A program made the translations under genes and the position numbers. Below, one piece after another: positions 6,792 to 14,359 of a stretch of DNA of 16,684 nucleotides (position 1 is the first letter of the stretch; each line of letters starts with the position of its first letter). The notes beneath the pieces were generated by a model, which saw nothing but the letters and a program-made list of their open reading frames with translations, did not search any database and was not told the DNA's origin. The stretch comes from an uncultured Oscillospiraceae bacterium (lineage in GTDB: Bacteria > Bacillota > Clostridia > Oscillospirales > Oscillospiraceae): positions 1 through 16,684 of the forward strand of contig CAJUCB010000006.1 in NCBI GenBank assembly GCA_910584805.1. The letters run 5' to 3'.

Positions 6792-9700
6792 ATGATAAAA
6801 ACACCAAAGCGCATGTTATCTTTGCTGCTGGCGGGTGCTATGCTAGGCTCCGTCTTTACCCCTACAAGGGCATTTGCAGCGCAGGATAGCAGGAGTGCTA
6901 CCACGGGCCAAATTTCCGCCACCCTGCGGCTGGACTATCCGCAGGAGATTGGGCAGTTAGAGAGCCGGAAAGTACAGGTTGAACTAAAAAAAGGAAGCCA
7001 GTCTTTGGGGAAGTTGAGCCTGGCGAAGAGCCAGGAATCCGCAAAGCTGAGCCAATATCCGGCGTCTGTAACAGTGAAGAATAGTGAAGGGGGTACGCCT
7101 GAAGGACAGTGGCCTGGTTCTGTGGATGTCAGCATCAGCAATCTTCCTACAGGGGATTATCAGCTGAAATTTACAGGCGAGGGCTACTGTGACCGTACCG
7201 TAGACCTGACGTTGCGGGACTATTCTAAACATGTGACCATTGGCACCGGTGACGCGACGTTTGCGCTAGGTGATTTCAATGGCGATAATGTAGTGAACGA
7301 TAAAGATCGTAGCTTATTGATAGAAAAACTTGGAAGCAAGGAGTCCAGAGACTTGGCTCAATTTGACCTGAATGGGGATGGAGAGATTTCCGTCGTTGAC
7401 TTGAGCTATGTTACACGTAACGTCGGAGCGACAGGCGATGTGATTCTCACAAAAACTGCTTTACTAAATGCAGTGGATGTGGGTGAAACTGAAACTGAAC
7501 TAGAAAAAACTACTAAAGTTACTGGGGACTTAAACAATTTATTTCAGCCCAATGGACAGACAGTAAAACTAGAACCCACGGAAGAGAATCAGAATGAGAT
7601 TCAGATTCCCGTTGTCCTGACGAGAATGAGCCATTTGGAGGCAGTACAAATCAATACACCTTCAGGAAGCGGGGAAGTTGAAAATGGCTATGTAACAGTG
7701 ACATATGAGGACAACGAAACAGAGAAAATTCCTTTTGGAAGTGTGTTGCCGAAGGATATCCACGCACTGAGCAACCATGTGATTACGGTGAACCTTGGCC
7801 GTCGTGTTGCGGTGAAAGAAATCACCATCACTGTGGTGAAAGATTCTAACGATAAATATGTGACCATTGAGTCTATCCAATTCCTGGAAGATATCGTGCC
7901 AGAGAACCCGGTTGCCCCCAACAGCGAAGTCAAAAACGTGGCGGCAACAGCGGGAAGCGAAAAAGTCAGCCTGACTTGGAGTGAACTGCCCAACGTAGCT
8001 GGCTACCGGGTGGATTACTGGCCCAAGAAGGACAGTAATAGCAAGAACTCCCTCACAGTGAATGTGAATAGGGCTGAGGTTTCTGGCCTGGACAATAACG
8101 AGGTTTATTGCTTTACCGTCACGCCTGTGGACGGAAGCTGGCAGGGGGTCACGTCCCCCGTGGTGGAAGCTGAGCCTGTCCCCAGCAGCGCCCCGAAAGC
8201 ACCGGACATGGTGAATCTGGGGGAGCAGGATGGCGCGTTGTCGGTGTCCTGGAAGAAAGCGGAGAACGCTACCTATTATAAGGTGTTTTACCAGGTAAAG
8301 AACAGCGGTGAGCAGTGGACCCAGGCTGGGGAACAGCTTGCAACCACCAGCACCACCATTAGCGGCCTGACCAATGGCACCACCTATTCTGTCTATGTCA
8401 TTTCTGGCAATTCCATCGGGGAGAGTGGGAGATCCCGCATCTCTGAGGCTACGCCCAAGGCTACAGATTTCAGCCGCCCAAATGGCATCCCCACAGAGGG
8501 GATGGTAGCCCGGGACGAGATCAAGAGTATCCGCCTAGCTGACGCCAATAATGTCAGTGACAGCAGCTTTAACCCGGAGTTTCTCGTAGACGGTGACTTC
8601 AAGACCAGCTGGACGGCTAGAACCTGGTCCTGGAATGAGCACATCATTACGACCTTCCAAGAGCCCATCGACCTGAACAGCGCTATATGGGCCCCCCGCA
8701 TGGACGGGAATTATCCCCAGTGGCTGCGGGTCTATAGTGTGACCGTCTGGTATGCGAATGATGATTTGAATAAGCCGGGCCATCTGCTGGTGCCTGACCC
8801 AGAAGGTGGCGGACGGGACGACGGTGCCACGGGCAACAGCAGTTGTATGTCCACTTGGCCCGCTGTGCGCAACGAGCCAGCCAAGACCCGCTTCGCTGTG
8901 CTGCCCTTTGGCCCGGTAAAGGGTGTCAAGCAGATCAGCGTAGCGGTGGAGCAAGTGGGATATAACCTCACCAGTTGTTCCGAGCTGATGTTCCAGAAAT
9001 ATGATCCGACTAAGTGCCTGCCGGAAGAGATTGCAGCGCTGTTCACGGATGAGCTCCACACCCAGTTGAAATCTGGTACGACGCAGGGGCAAATTGATGC
9101 TTTGCGTGAACGGCTGAATGGTGATGAGAAAAATTACTACCTGTATGTGGATGCTTTGGCGGATGAACTGAAGCTGGCAGAGGAGTTGCTCAAAAAAGAA
9201 AAGGGCAGCAGTGTCGTGATTGAGGGCATTGAGAGCCGGAATCCCGTGAAGGACAATGAATACGGCCAAGGCGGCAGTTTGCTTCAGCCCTTGGGCGTTG
9301 CCGCCGAGGCAGGCAGTGAAATCACCATTTACGCCACCGGGATTCCCGAGGGACAGAAGGTGGAAGTGACTGCCACCCAGTTTAACGCTGAGGCGAATGC
9401 TTGGAGCGCCAAGGCGGGGGCTCTCATCAATGGACGGAATGTCCTGACCATTCCCAAGATCGGCAGCCAGAATACCCCCAGGGGCGGCAGCTTGTATATT
9501 ACATATAGTGGGGCAGGCGCGGAAAACATTAAACTCCACGTCCGCCGGGCAACGGATATTCCCATGCTGAACTTGACCAACTGGTATACTATGGACGACG
9601 CTGCACGCAACAGTGCCATCAAGGCCTATACAGAAGAGTTGGCAGACTATGTTAAAGTTGGCATCCAGGATAACGATTGGAAGAATGTGACGGAAATTTC

Positions 9701-11717
9701 CACCCCCACTGTTTTGCTCTCCCTGGCAGCGAACGCTGCCAACAGCGGCTTGGGCAATGGAGACAAGGTGAAACAATTGACCAATTCCGTCCTGGCCTGG
9801 GAAGACCTGATGCACATTTGCAAGACCACTCAGGGGATCGACAACACCTATGACAAGAACGATATGCGGACCCGCCAGAATATTCGTTGTATGCAGATGT
9901 TCTCTGGGGCGTTTATGTACGCCGCCGGGAGCCACATTGGTATCGGCTATGGCTCCTGCCCCGGCATGGTAGGTGGCACACCCATTGCCCAGTTGGATCA
10001 GAATGCCACTGCCAACAACCTCTTCGGTTGGGGCATTGCCCACGAAATCGGCCACAACATGGATAAGCTGGGTAAGGCGGAGACCACCAACAACATCTAT
10101 TCCATCATGGTCCAGACCTACGACGGGAATCAGAATACCCTTGCCTCCCGCTTGGAGAAGAGCAATAAGTACCCTAAGATTTTCCAAAAGGTAGCCGAGG
10201 GTATCCCCGGCGCCTCCAACGATGTATTTGTCCAGCTTGGTATGTATTGGCAGCTTCATTTGGCCTACGACGATGGTGCCGCCCCCATGGACTTCTACAA
10301 CAAGTTCTTTAAGGCATGGAAGAAGGGGACTTATTTCAATGGCGCCAGCAGCTATGACGATAAGTTTGCCTTGACTGCCTCCGCTGTGGCAGGGAAGGAC
10401 CTGACCGAATTCTTCACCCGCTGGGGCATGACCCTCAGCGAGGGCACAAAGAAAAAGCTGGAAACCTACGCAAAGGAAGACCGCGCCATTTGGTATCTCA
10501 GCGACCAGAGCCGCCGGGACCGTCTGGCCGGAAAGGAAGCGACTACGGGCACAGTCTCTGTGACAGCGGCCAAGAAGGACGACAAGACCATCACGTTGAA
10601 CCTGTCTACCGAGAGCTTGAACGGTGGCGGCGTGCTCCAAGGCTATGAGATTCTCCGCAAAGACAGTGGAACGGCAGGAGAGTTCAAGTCCATCGCGTTT
10701 ACCTCTGAGGGCACATATGATGACGTGATTGGTTCCGCCAACCACCGGACGTTTACCTACAAGGTGGTAGCCTATGATACCTTGGGCAATGTTGTGGGAG
10801 CCGCAGAGTCCCAAGAAATGCGGATTGCTTACGATAAGACTGTGGGTGCAGATCAATATGATATCACCCGCAACGAGGACAATAGTGTGACTATTGCGCT
10901 CAAGAAAGAGACAGCCGTTTCTGGGTTGAAAATCAGTGGCGATAATCGGCCCAAAGAAGGTGACTTCACAGTTGCCATCACGTGCTCCGTCGAGAATGCT
11001 GAAGATAAGACTACCACTGCCCGCTCTGGGAATTTCAAAGACAATAACCAGGCGGTAGACGACAGCAACAGCTACCTGACCTATTTCCAAAAGCCCGGCG
11101 CAGGTGCGGAGGATACCCGGATTTGGACCTATGACGCCAAGACAGTGACCATCACTGGTATTCCGGCAGATATGAATTTGGCCAATGTCCAACTGGTCAG
11201 CTATGCTGGCGACGACGTGAGCTTCCTAGACGGTGGCTTTACGGGTGTTCTGTCCGAGGATTATAAGTATGGTGACGGAGCAGATCAGACGATCCCCAAA
11301 GGAACCCTGGTGATTTTGGGCAACTATCGTGGGAACCCTGTGTTCCAGAAAATCAGGATTGAGGGCGAGTTCACCAAGACAGAAGTTACAGACCAGGGTG
11401 AGGGCAATACCACAGTGGAGACCCGCCCCATGGACGGAAAGCTCTTGATGTTTGCAGAGGTTCCGGAGGATGGAGAAGTAAGTGATATCAGCGACGGTAT
11501 CTTTATTTTCATTCCCAACGTGCAGAGGGAAGCGGAATTGCAAGGGGAGTCCAGCAATTGCAGCGGCGTCAATCTGCTGCCCAGCCGGATTCGCGCTGTG
11601 CTCTATCGCACGGATATGCCAGAAACGGCGGGTGATGCCCGTGTCTCTGCCGAGACCCTGTGGACCAATGCCCCCGGTGGGACCGACTTGCCCACTGTGG
11701 TGCTGAAGGCTGAGTAA
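6792..11717 (+). CDS. Secreted multidomain M60 (enhancin-like) metallopeptidase with N-terminal dockerin
   Basis: M60 enzymes are zinc peptidases that cut O-glycosylated proteins such as mucin. The catalytic core spans about 921-1250 and contains H1084-E1085-I-G-H1088, then E1097 after eight residues, matching the family HExxH-x(8-28)-E motif, with the typical TNNIYS sequence directly after. The 1641-residue protein begins with a signal peptide (1-29, cut near AFA-A). Next come a beta-rich X-like module (30-155), a dockerin-type pair of calcium loops (D161-D172 and D192-D203), a discoidin-like domain (about 215-370), two fibronectin III domains (380-462, 470-555), a second F5/8C-like domain (570-738), a helical linker (740-805) and a beta N-domain (808-920). 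After the core are an FN3-like domain (1253-1348) and an unrecognised C-terminal region (1349-1641). It has no LPxTG, SLH or C-terminal membrane anchor. The ATG at 6792 follows GAGAGGGA. It is co-transcribed with the SLH gene ten bases on. Domain edges are estimates. Confidence 0.92.
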   Translation: MIKTPKRMLSLLLAGAMLGSVFTPTRAFAAQDSRSATTGQISATLRLDYPQEIGQLESRKVQVELKKGSQSLGKLSLAKSQESAKLSQYPASVTVKNSEGGTPEGQWPGSVDVSISNLPTGDYQLKFTGEGYCDRTVDLTLRDYSKHVTIGTGDATFALGDFNGDNVVNDKDRSLLIEKLGSKESRDLAQFDLNGDGEISVVDLSYVTRNVGATGDVILTKTALLNAVDVGETETELEKTTKVTGDLNNLFQPNGQTVKLEPTEENQNEIQIPVVLTRMSHLEAVQINTPSGSGEVENGYVTVTYEDNETEKIPFGSVLPKDIHALSNHVITVNLGRRVAVKEITITVVKDSNDKYVTIESIQFLEDIVPENPVAPNSEVKNVAATAGSEKVSLTWSELPNVAGYRVDYWPKKDSNSKNSLTVNVNRAEVSGLDNNEVYCFTVTPVDGSWQGVTSPVVEAEPVPSSAPKAPDMVNLGEQDGALSVSWKKAENATYYKVFYQVKNSGEQWTQAGEQLATTSTTISGLTNGTTYSVYVISGNSIGESGRSRISEATPKATDFSRPNGIPTEGMVARDEIKSIRLADANNVSDSSFNPEFLVDGDFKTSWTARTWSWNEHIITTFQEPIDLNSAIWAPRMDGNYPQWLRVYSVTVWYANDDLNKPGHLLVPDPEGGGRDDGATGNSSCMSTWPAVRNEPAKTRFAVLPFGPVKGVKQISVAVEQVGYNLTSCSELMFQKYDPTKCLPEEIAALFTDELHTQLKSGTTQGQIDALRERLNGDEKNYYLYVDALADELKLAEELLKKEKGSSVVIEGIESRNPVKDNEYGQGGSLLQPLGVAAEAGSEITIYATGIPEGQKVEVTATQFNAEANAWSAKAGALINGRNVLTIPKIGSQNTPRGGSLYITYSGAGAENIKLHVRRATDIPMLNLTNWYTMDDAARNSAIKAYTEELADYVKVGIQDNDWKNVTEISTPTVLLSLAANAANSGLGNGDKVKQLTNSVLAWEDLMHICKTTQGIDNTYDKNDMRTRQNIRCMQMFSGAFMYAAGSHIGIGYGSCPGMVGGTPIAQLDQNATANNLFGWGIAHEIGHNMDKLGKAETTNNIYSIMVQTYDGNQNTLASRLEKSNKYPKIFQKVAEGIPGASNDVFVQLGMYWQLHLAYDDGAAPMDFYNKFFKAWKKGTYFNGASSYDDKFALTASAVAGKDLTEFFTRWGMTLSEGTKKKLETYAKEDRAIWYLSDQSRRDRLAGKEATTGTVSVTAAKKDDKTITLNLSTESLNGGGVLQGYEILRKDSGTAGEFKSIAFTSEGTYDDVIGSANHRTFTYKVVAYDTLGNVVGAAESQEMRIAYDKTVGADQYDITRNEDNSVTIALKKETAVSGLKISGDNRPKEGDFTVAITCSVENAEDKTTTARSGNFKDNNQAVDDSNSYLTYFQKPGAGAEDTRIWTYDAKTVTITGIPADMNLANVQLVSYAGDDVSFLDGGFTGVLSEDYKYGDGADQTIPKGTLVILGNYRGNPVFQKIRIEGEFTKTEVTDQGEGNTTVETRPMDGKLLMFAEVPEDGEVSDISDGIFIFIPNVQREAELQGESSNCSGVNLLPSRIRAVLYRTDMPETAGDARVSAETLWTNAPGGTDLPTVVLKAE
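7272..7427 (+). other. Dockerin type I-like module within the M60 peptidase
   Basis: This stretch encodes residues 161-212 of the M60 protein. Two EF-hand-like 12-residue loops, DFNGDNVVNDKD and DLNGDGEISVVD, lie 31 residues apart and have acids or Asn at positions 1, 3, 5 and 12 and polar residues at 9, as in type I dockerins. Each loop is followed by a helix (RSLLIEKLG and LSYVTRNVG). Dockerins bind cohesins in a calcium-dependent way. Residues 10-11 of the loops, which set partner choice in cellulosomes, are Asp-Lys and Val-Val here, so the two halves are not equivalent. The N-terminal position is unusual for a cellulosomal dockerin. Confidence 0.8.
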
Positions 11718-11727
11718 GGGAGGAACT

Positions 11728-12981
11728 ATGAGACAGTTAAAACGAAGCGGATTGCTCCTGGTGGGGCTGGTGCTGTTCTTATCTTGTACCGCCCTGGCCG
11801 CCACCATCAAGGCCCCGGTCCTGACCTATCAGGGGAGTGGGGGAAGCTATACCCTGTCTTTGGATAAGGGCGCGGATAAGCTCTATGGCCTCCAGCTGGA
11901 GCTGGAGGTGAGTGGAGAGTTGGCGAATGATAAGGTTCAGTTTACATCCAACCTTGCCAACACCTATGTGGCACCGTGCCGTGTGGAGGCAGCCGGCGGT
12001 AAGACTACCGTGACCATTTACATGGCGCCCGAGGGCCAGAACTACATTGGCTCAGCGGGGAATACCTTACAGTTGGGTACTCTGAACCTGGGGAGCACAG
12101 AGGCGGTCCTCCCCAGCACGGGCAAGCTCACCCTGCTGGACAGGGATGCCAAGGTGGCCTACGATAGCAGCGTGAACATCGGCCGGGGCAGCTCCGGCGG
12201 CGGTAGTTCCAGCAATGGGACGCAGCATGGCATCACCACGGGGACCTATCAGGGGGGCAGCGTGTCCCTCAGCACCAACCAGGCCAAAGCCGGGGAGCGG
12301 GTAACCCTGACCGTGCGCCCGGATGACGGCTATCAGCTTGCTACCCTGCGGGTCCTGGACAAGGACGGCAAGGAGATCACCGTGGAAGAGCAGAACGGCA
12401 GCTATGTGTTCACCATGCCCCAGGGGGAGGTCCGAGTGGAAGCTACCTTCCAAGCGGTGGAACAGCCTCCGGCCAGTGGTACGCCCTTTGAGGATGTGCC
12501 GGGGGACTTCTGGGCCAAGGATGCCATTGCCTGGGCGTATGAACGCGGCTATGTGAACGGCACTGGCTTGACCACCTTCACACCCAACGGAAACATCACC
12601 CGTGAGCAGATGTGGATGATCCTGGCCCGGCTCAGTGGCCAGTCCCCTGTGGATATGGCTGCGGCCAGAGAGTGGGCCATGAGCAACGGGGTCTCTGACG
12701 GGAGCGACCCCACCATGGATATGCCCCGCCAGCAGATGGTGACCATCCTCTACCGCTACACCCAGCTGCGGGGCTATGAGATCAGTGGTTCCGTGGCGCT
12801 GGATGGCTTTGTGGATGGCGGCAGTGTGGCGGACTATGCCCAGGAGGGCATGGCCTGGGCTGTGGGCAACGGAATTGTGGGCGGCATGACTGCCGATACC
12901 CTGGCCCCCAGCGGCACAGCCACCCGCGCCCAGTTTGCCACCATCTTGCAGCGGTTCTATACCGGTATTGTGAAGGAATAA
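11728..12981 (+). CDS. Secreted SLH-anchored protein with cohesin-like and InlB-type repeat domains
   Basis: The 417-residue protein has a signal peptide (1-24, cut near ALA-A). A beta-rich domain (about 25-152) has the size and strand pattern of a cohesin, with GLQLELEVS early and LQLGTLNL late. It is followed by a Gly/Ser linker (152-163), an InlB-type bacterial repeat (about 170-242; GYQLATLRVLDKDGKE, then a YVFTMPQGEVRVEATF strand pair) and three SLH modules (about 252-303, 306-349, 358-411; motifs TREQM, PRQQM, TRAQF). SLH triplets bind pyruvylated cell-wall polymer, so the protein should sit on the cell wall with its N-terminal domain outward. The ATG at 11728 has a GGGAGGA site and lies ten bases after the M60 stop. 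The domain order (binding module, linker, SLH) is that of a cellulosome anchoring protein. SLH and InlB calls are firm; the cohesin call is tentative and another Ig-like fold is possible. Confidence 0.88.
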   Translation: MRQLKRSGLLLVGLVLFLSCTALAATIKAPVLTYQGSGGSYTLSLDKGADKLYGLQLELEVSGELANDKVQFTSNLANTYVAPCRVEAAGGKTTVTIYMAPEGQNYIGSAGNTLQLGTLNLGSTEAVLPSTGKLTLLDRDAKVAYDSSVNIGRGSSGGGSSSNGTQHGITTGTYQGGSVSLSTNQAKAGERVTLTVRPDDGYQLATLRVLDKDGKEITVEEQNGSYVFTMPQGEVRVEATFQAVEQPPASGTPFEDVPGDFWAKDAIAWAYERGYVNGTGLTTFTPNGNITREQMWMILARLSGQSPVDMAAAREWAMSNGVSDGSDPTMDMPRQQMVTILYRYTQLRGYEISGSVALDGFVDGGSVADYAQEGMAWAVGNGIVGGMTADTLAPSGTATRAQFATILQRFYTGIVKE

Positions 12982-13031
12982 ACGGCTGCATCAACCAAAC
13001 CTGAGGAAAGCAAAATCTCTGCAATGCTTTT

Positions 13032-13069
13032 GGGCCGGGCATGTTTGCGTCAACAAACATGCCCGGCCC
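13032..13069. terminator. GC-rich hairpin between convergent operons
   Basis: Positions 13032-13047 pair perfectly with 13054-13069 (16 bp, six-base loop). It lies between the 3' ends of the SLH gene (plus) and cotJC (minus), the right place for a bidirectional terminator. Neither strand has a proper T-run after the stem, so efficiency is uncertain. Confidence 0.65.
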
Positions 13070-13090
13070 TCTTGCGCTACCTGTGGGGCG

Positions 13091-13708
13091 TTACTCCACG
13101 GCAGGCTTGGGATCGAATGCGGGATTGGTGTAATAGACGTTGCGGGGGTCCAGATGGCGGCGCACCTGTTCAATGGCGGCGCCGAAGCGCTGGAAGTGGA
13201 CGATCTCCCGCTCTCTTAGGAAGCGGATTACATCGGTAACATCCGGGTCGTCCTTGGCCAGACGCAGGATGTTGTCATATGTCACACGCGCCTTCTGTTC
13301 CGCAGCCAGATCCTCGGTCAGGTCGCAAATCGGATCGCCCTTGACAGCGATGGATGCGGCAGTCCAGGGGAAGCCGGAGGCGGCGGTGGGGTAGACGCCA
13401 GTGGTATGGTCCACGAAGTAAGCGGCGAAGCCGGGGTTGTTCTCAATCTGGTCATCGGTGAGGTTCCGGGTGAGCTGATGGACGATGGCTGCCACCATCT
13501 CCATGTGCCCCAGCTCTTCGGTGCCGATATCGGTCAACAGGGCCTGCACATCGGGATAGGGCATGGAGTACCGCTGGGAGAGATAGCGCAGGGAAGCCCC
13601 CAGTTCCCCATCCGGGCCACCGTATTGGGAGATGATCTGGGCTGCCAGGGCGGGGTTGGTATTCTTGATCCGCACGGGGTACTGTAGCTTTTTCTGATAC
13701 ATGAACAT
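13091..13708 (-). CDS. cotJC: CotJC, manganese-catalase-like spore coat protein
   Basis: CotJC is a spore-coat-associated member of the manganese catalase family. The 205-residue product keeps the family landmarks: the N-terminal YQKKLQYPV, GELGASLRYLSQRY with E35, TDIGTEELGHMEM with E65 and H68, VDHTTGVYPTAASG, LTEDLAAEQKAR with E137, and FLREREIVHFQRFG with H171. These Glu/His residues are the expected dimanganese ligands, so the metal site looks intact and activity against hydrogen peroxide is plausible. It is slightly longer than the roughly 190-residue Bacillus protein, through a short C-terminal tail. The ATG at 13708 lies behind GAGGAGGTG; a second ATG two codons in is possible. The gene starts three bases after the CotJA-CotJB fusion gene, so they form one operon, probably expressed in the mother cell. 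No convincing sporulation-sigma promoter was found. Confidence 0.94.
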   Translation of the reverse strand: MFMYQKKLQYPVRIKNTNPALAAQIISQYGGPDGELGASLRYLSQRYSMPYPDVQALLTDIGTEELGHMEMVAAIVHQLTRNLTDDQIENNPGFAAYFVDHTTGVYPTAASGFPWTAASIAVKGDPICDLTEDLAAEQKARVTYDNILRLAKDDPDVTDVIRFLREREIVHFQRFGAAIEQVRRHLDPRNVYYTNPAFDPKPAVE

Positions 13709-13711
13709 GGC

Positions 13712-14197
13712 TCACACCTCCTCTGAATACTGCCAGGGCCAGGGACCTTTCACCCAGGTATAGCCGCCGTCCTGGGCCGCATCCTGCTGCTGTAGGGGGC
13801 CGAACTGGGCTACGTAGTTTTCCCGGGCGGTTTTTTCCAGCGCGACGTAGTTCTGGAAGAGGCCAAAGGCCTCTGCATCATAGGGATGGGTGTCCAGATA
13901 CAACCCAAGTTCCAAGATGACAAAATCCAAAGCCCGGAGCTGGTTGAGGGGAGTGTCTGCCAGCTCAGCGGGATTGATTTTTAGATGGAAGGGCAGGTTT
14001 AAGTCCGGGAAGAGGGTGCCGTAATCCAGGGCGTGCAGGTCACTATAGCGGGGTGCAGCGGTCTCCTGCTTTGCCACGAAGGGGACTGCGAATGGCCCGC
14101 AGTCGGGCAGCTTGCCTAGGCCTTTTTCGCAGGTCTGGCAGGCATCGTCTGGTTGAGTTCCGTTGGGCTTACTGGGCTTTTCAATCTCAATAAACAA
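13712..14197 (-). CDS. cotJB: CotJA-CotJB fusion spore coat protein
   Basis: In Bacillus, cotJA (about 82 residues) and cotJB (about 87) are separate genes before cotJC. Here one 161-residue frame carries both. Residues about 35-72 match the CotJA C-terminal part (AVPFVAKQ, then ALDYGTLFPDLNLPF). Residues about 86-157 match CotJB (LRALDFVILELGLYLDTHP, then FGLFQNYVALEKTARENY and the terminal KGPWPWQ). The N-terminal stretch has three Cys (CQTCEK and DCGPF) not typical of CotJA. The start is a TTG at 14197, set by a perfect AAAGGAGG (minus strand, 14213-14206) eight bases upstream. No internal ribosome binding site or stop separates the two parts. It is co-transcribed with cotJC, and its product presumably helps assemble CotJC in the coat. 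The domain calls are strong; that it is a true fusion rather than a base-calling error rests on this one sequence. Confidence 0.88.
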   Translation of the reverse strand: MFIEIEKPSKPNGTQPDDACQTCEKGLGKLPDCGPFAVPFVAKQETAAPRYSDLHALDYGTLFPDLNLPFHLKINPAELADTPLNQLRALDFVILELGLYLDTHPYDAEAFGLFQNYVALEKTARENYVAQFGPLQQQDAAQDGGYTWVKGPWPWQYSEEV

Positions 14198-14205
14198 TGG
14201 AAGCG

Positions 14206-14213
14206 CCTCCTTT
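14206..14213 (-). promoter_or_regulatory. Shine-Dalgarno site setting a TTG start for the CotJA-CotJB fusion
   Basis: The minus strand reads AAAGGAGG, a full-strength ribosome binding site, eight bases before TTG at 14197. This site decides the unusual start codon. A 7-bp stem (14223-14229 with 14240-14246) lies just upstream and would form part of the transcript leader. Confidence 0.8.
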
Positions 14214-14359
14214 ATGAAAACGACGCAGAACGAGGTTTCTCTGCGTTCATTTCAGCTTATGCGACAGAGGAAGAAAGGGGAACCGACAAAAAGGAACTTT
14301 TTCCAAACCCTTTCGCGGGTCTGCCCATCCTGCCTTGCGCATACAGTTGCAAGGGAGGG

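Noticed and set aside
8535..11192. An 885-codon open frame on the minus strand, antisense to the M60 gene.
   Set aside because: It is exactly in register with the M60 codons, so it only reflects the absence of TTA, CTA and TCA codons on the plus strand. The translation has no recognisable domain, while the plus strand has clear motifs.
11785..11790. Cys20 in the SLH-protein signal peptide as a possible lipoprotein site.
   Set aside because: The residues before it (FLS) do not fit a lipobox well, and a normal signal peptidase I site (ALA-A) follows directly.
14254..14261. CATAAGCT on the minus strand, like a sigma-E/K -10 for the cotJ operon.
   Set aside because: No acceptable -35 for either sigma factor stands at the right distance, so a promoter could not be supported.
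14340..14347. CATACAGT, an exact sigma-E -10 match ahead of cwlD.
   Set aside because: Transcription would start at about the ribosome binding site, leaving almost no leader, and the -35 region is poor.
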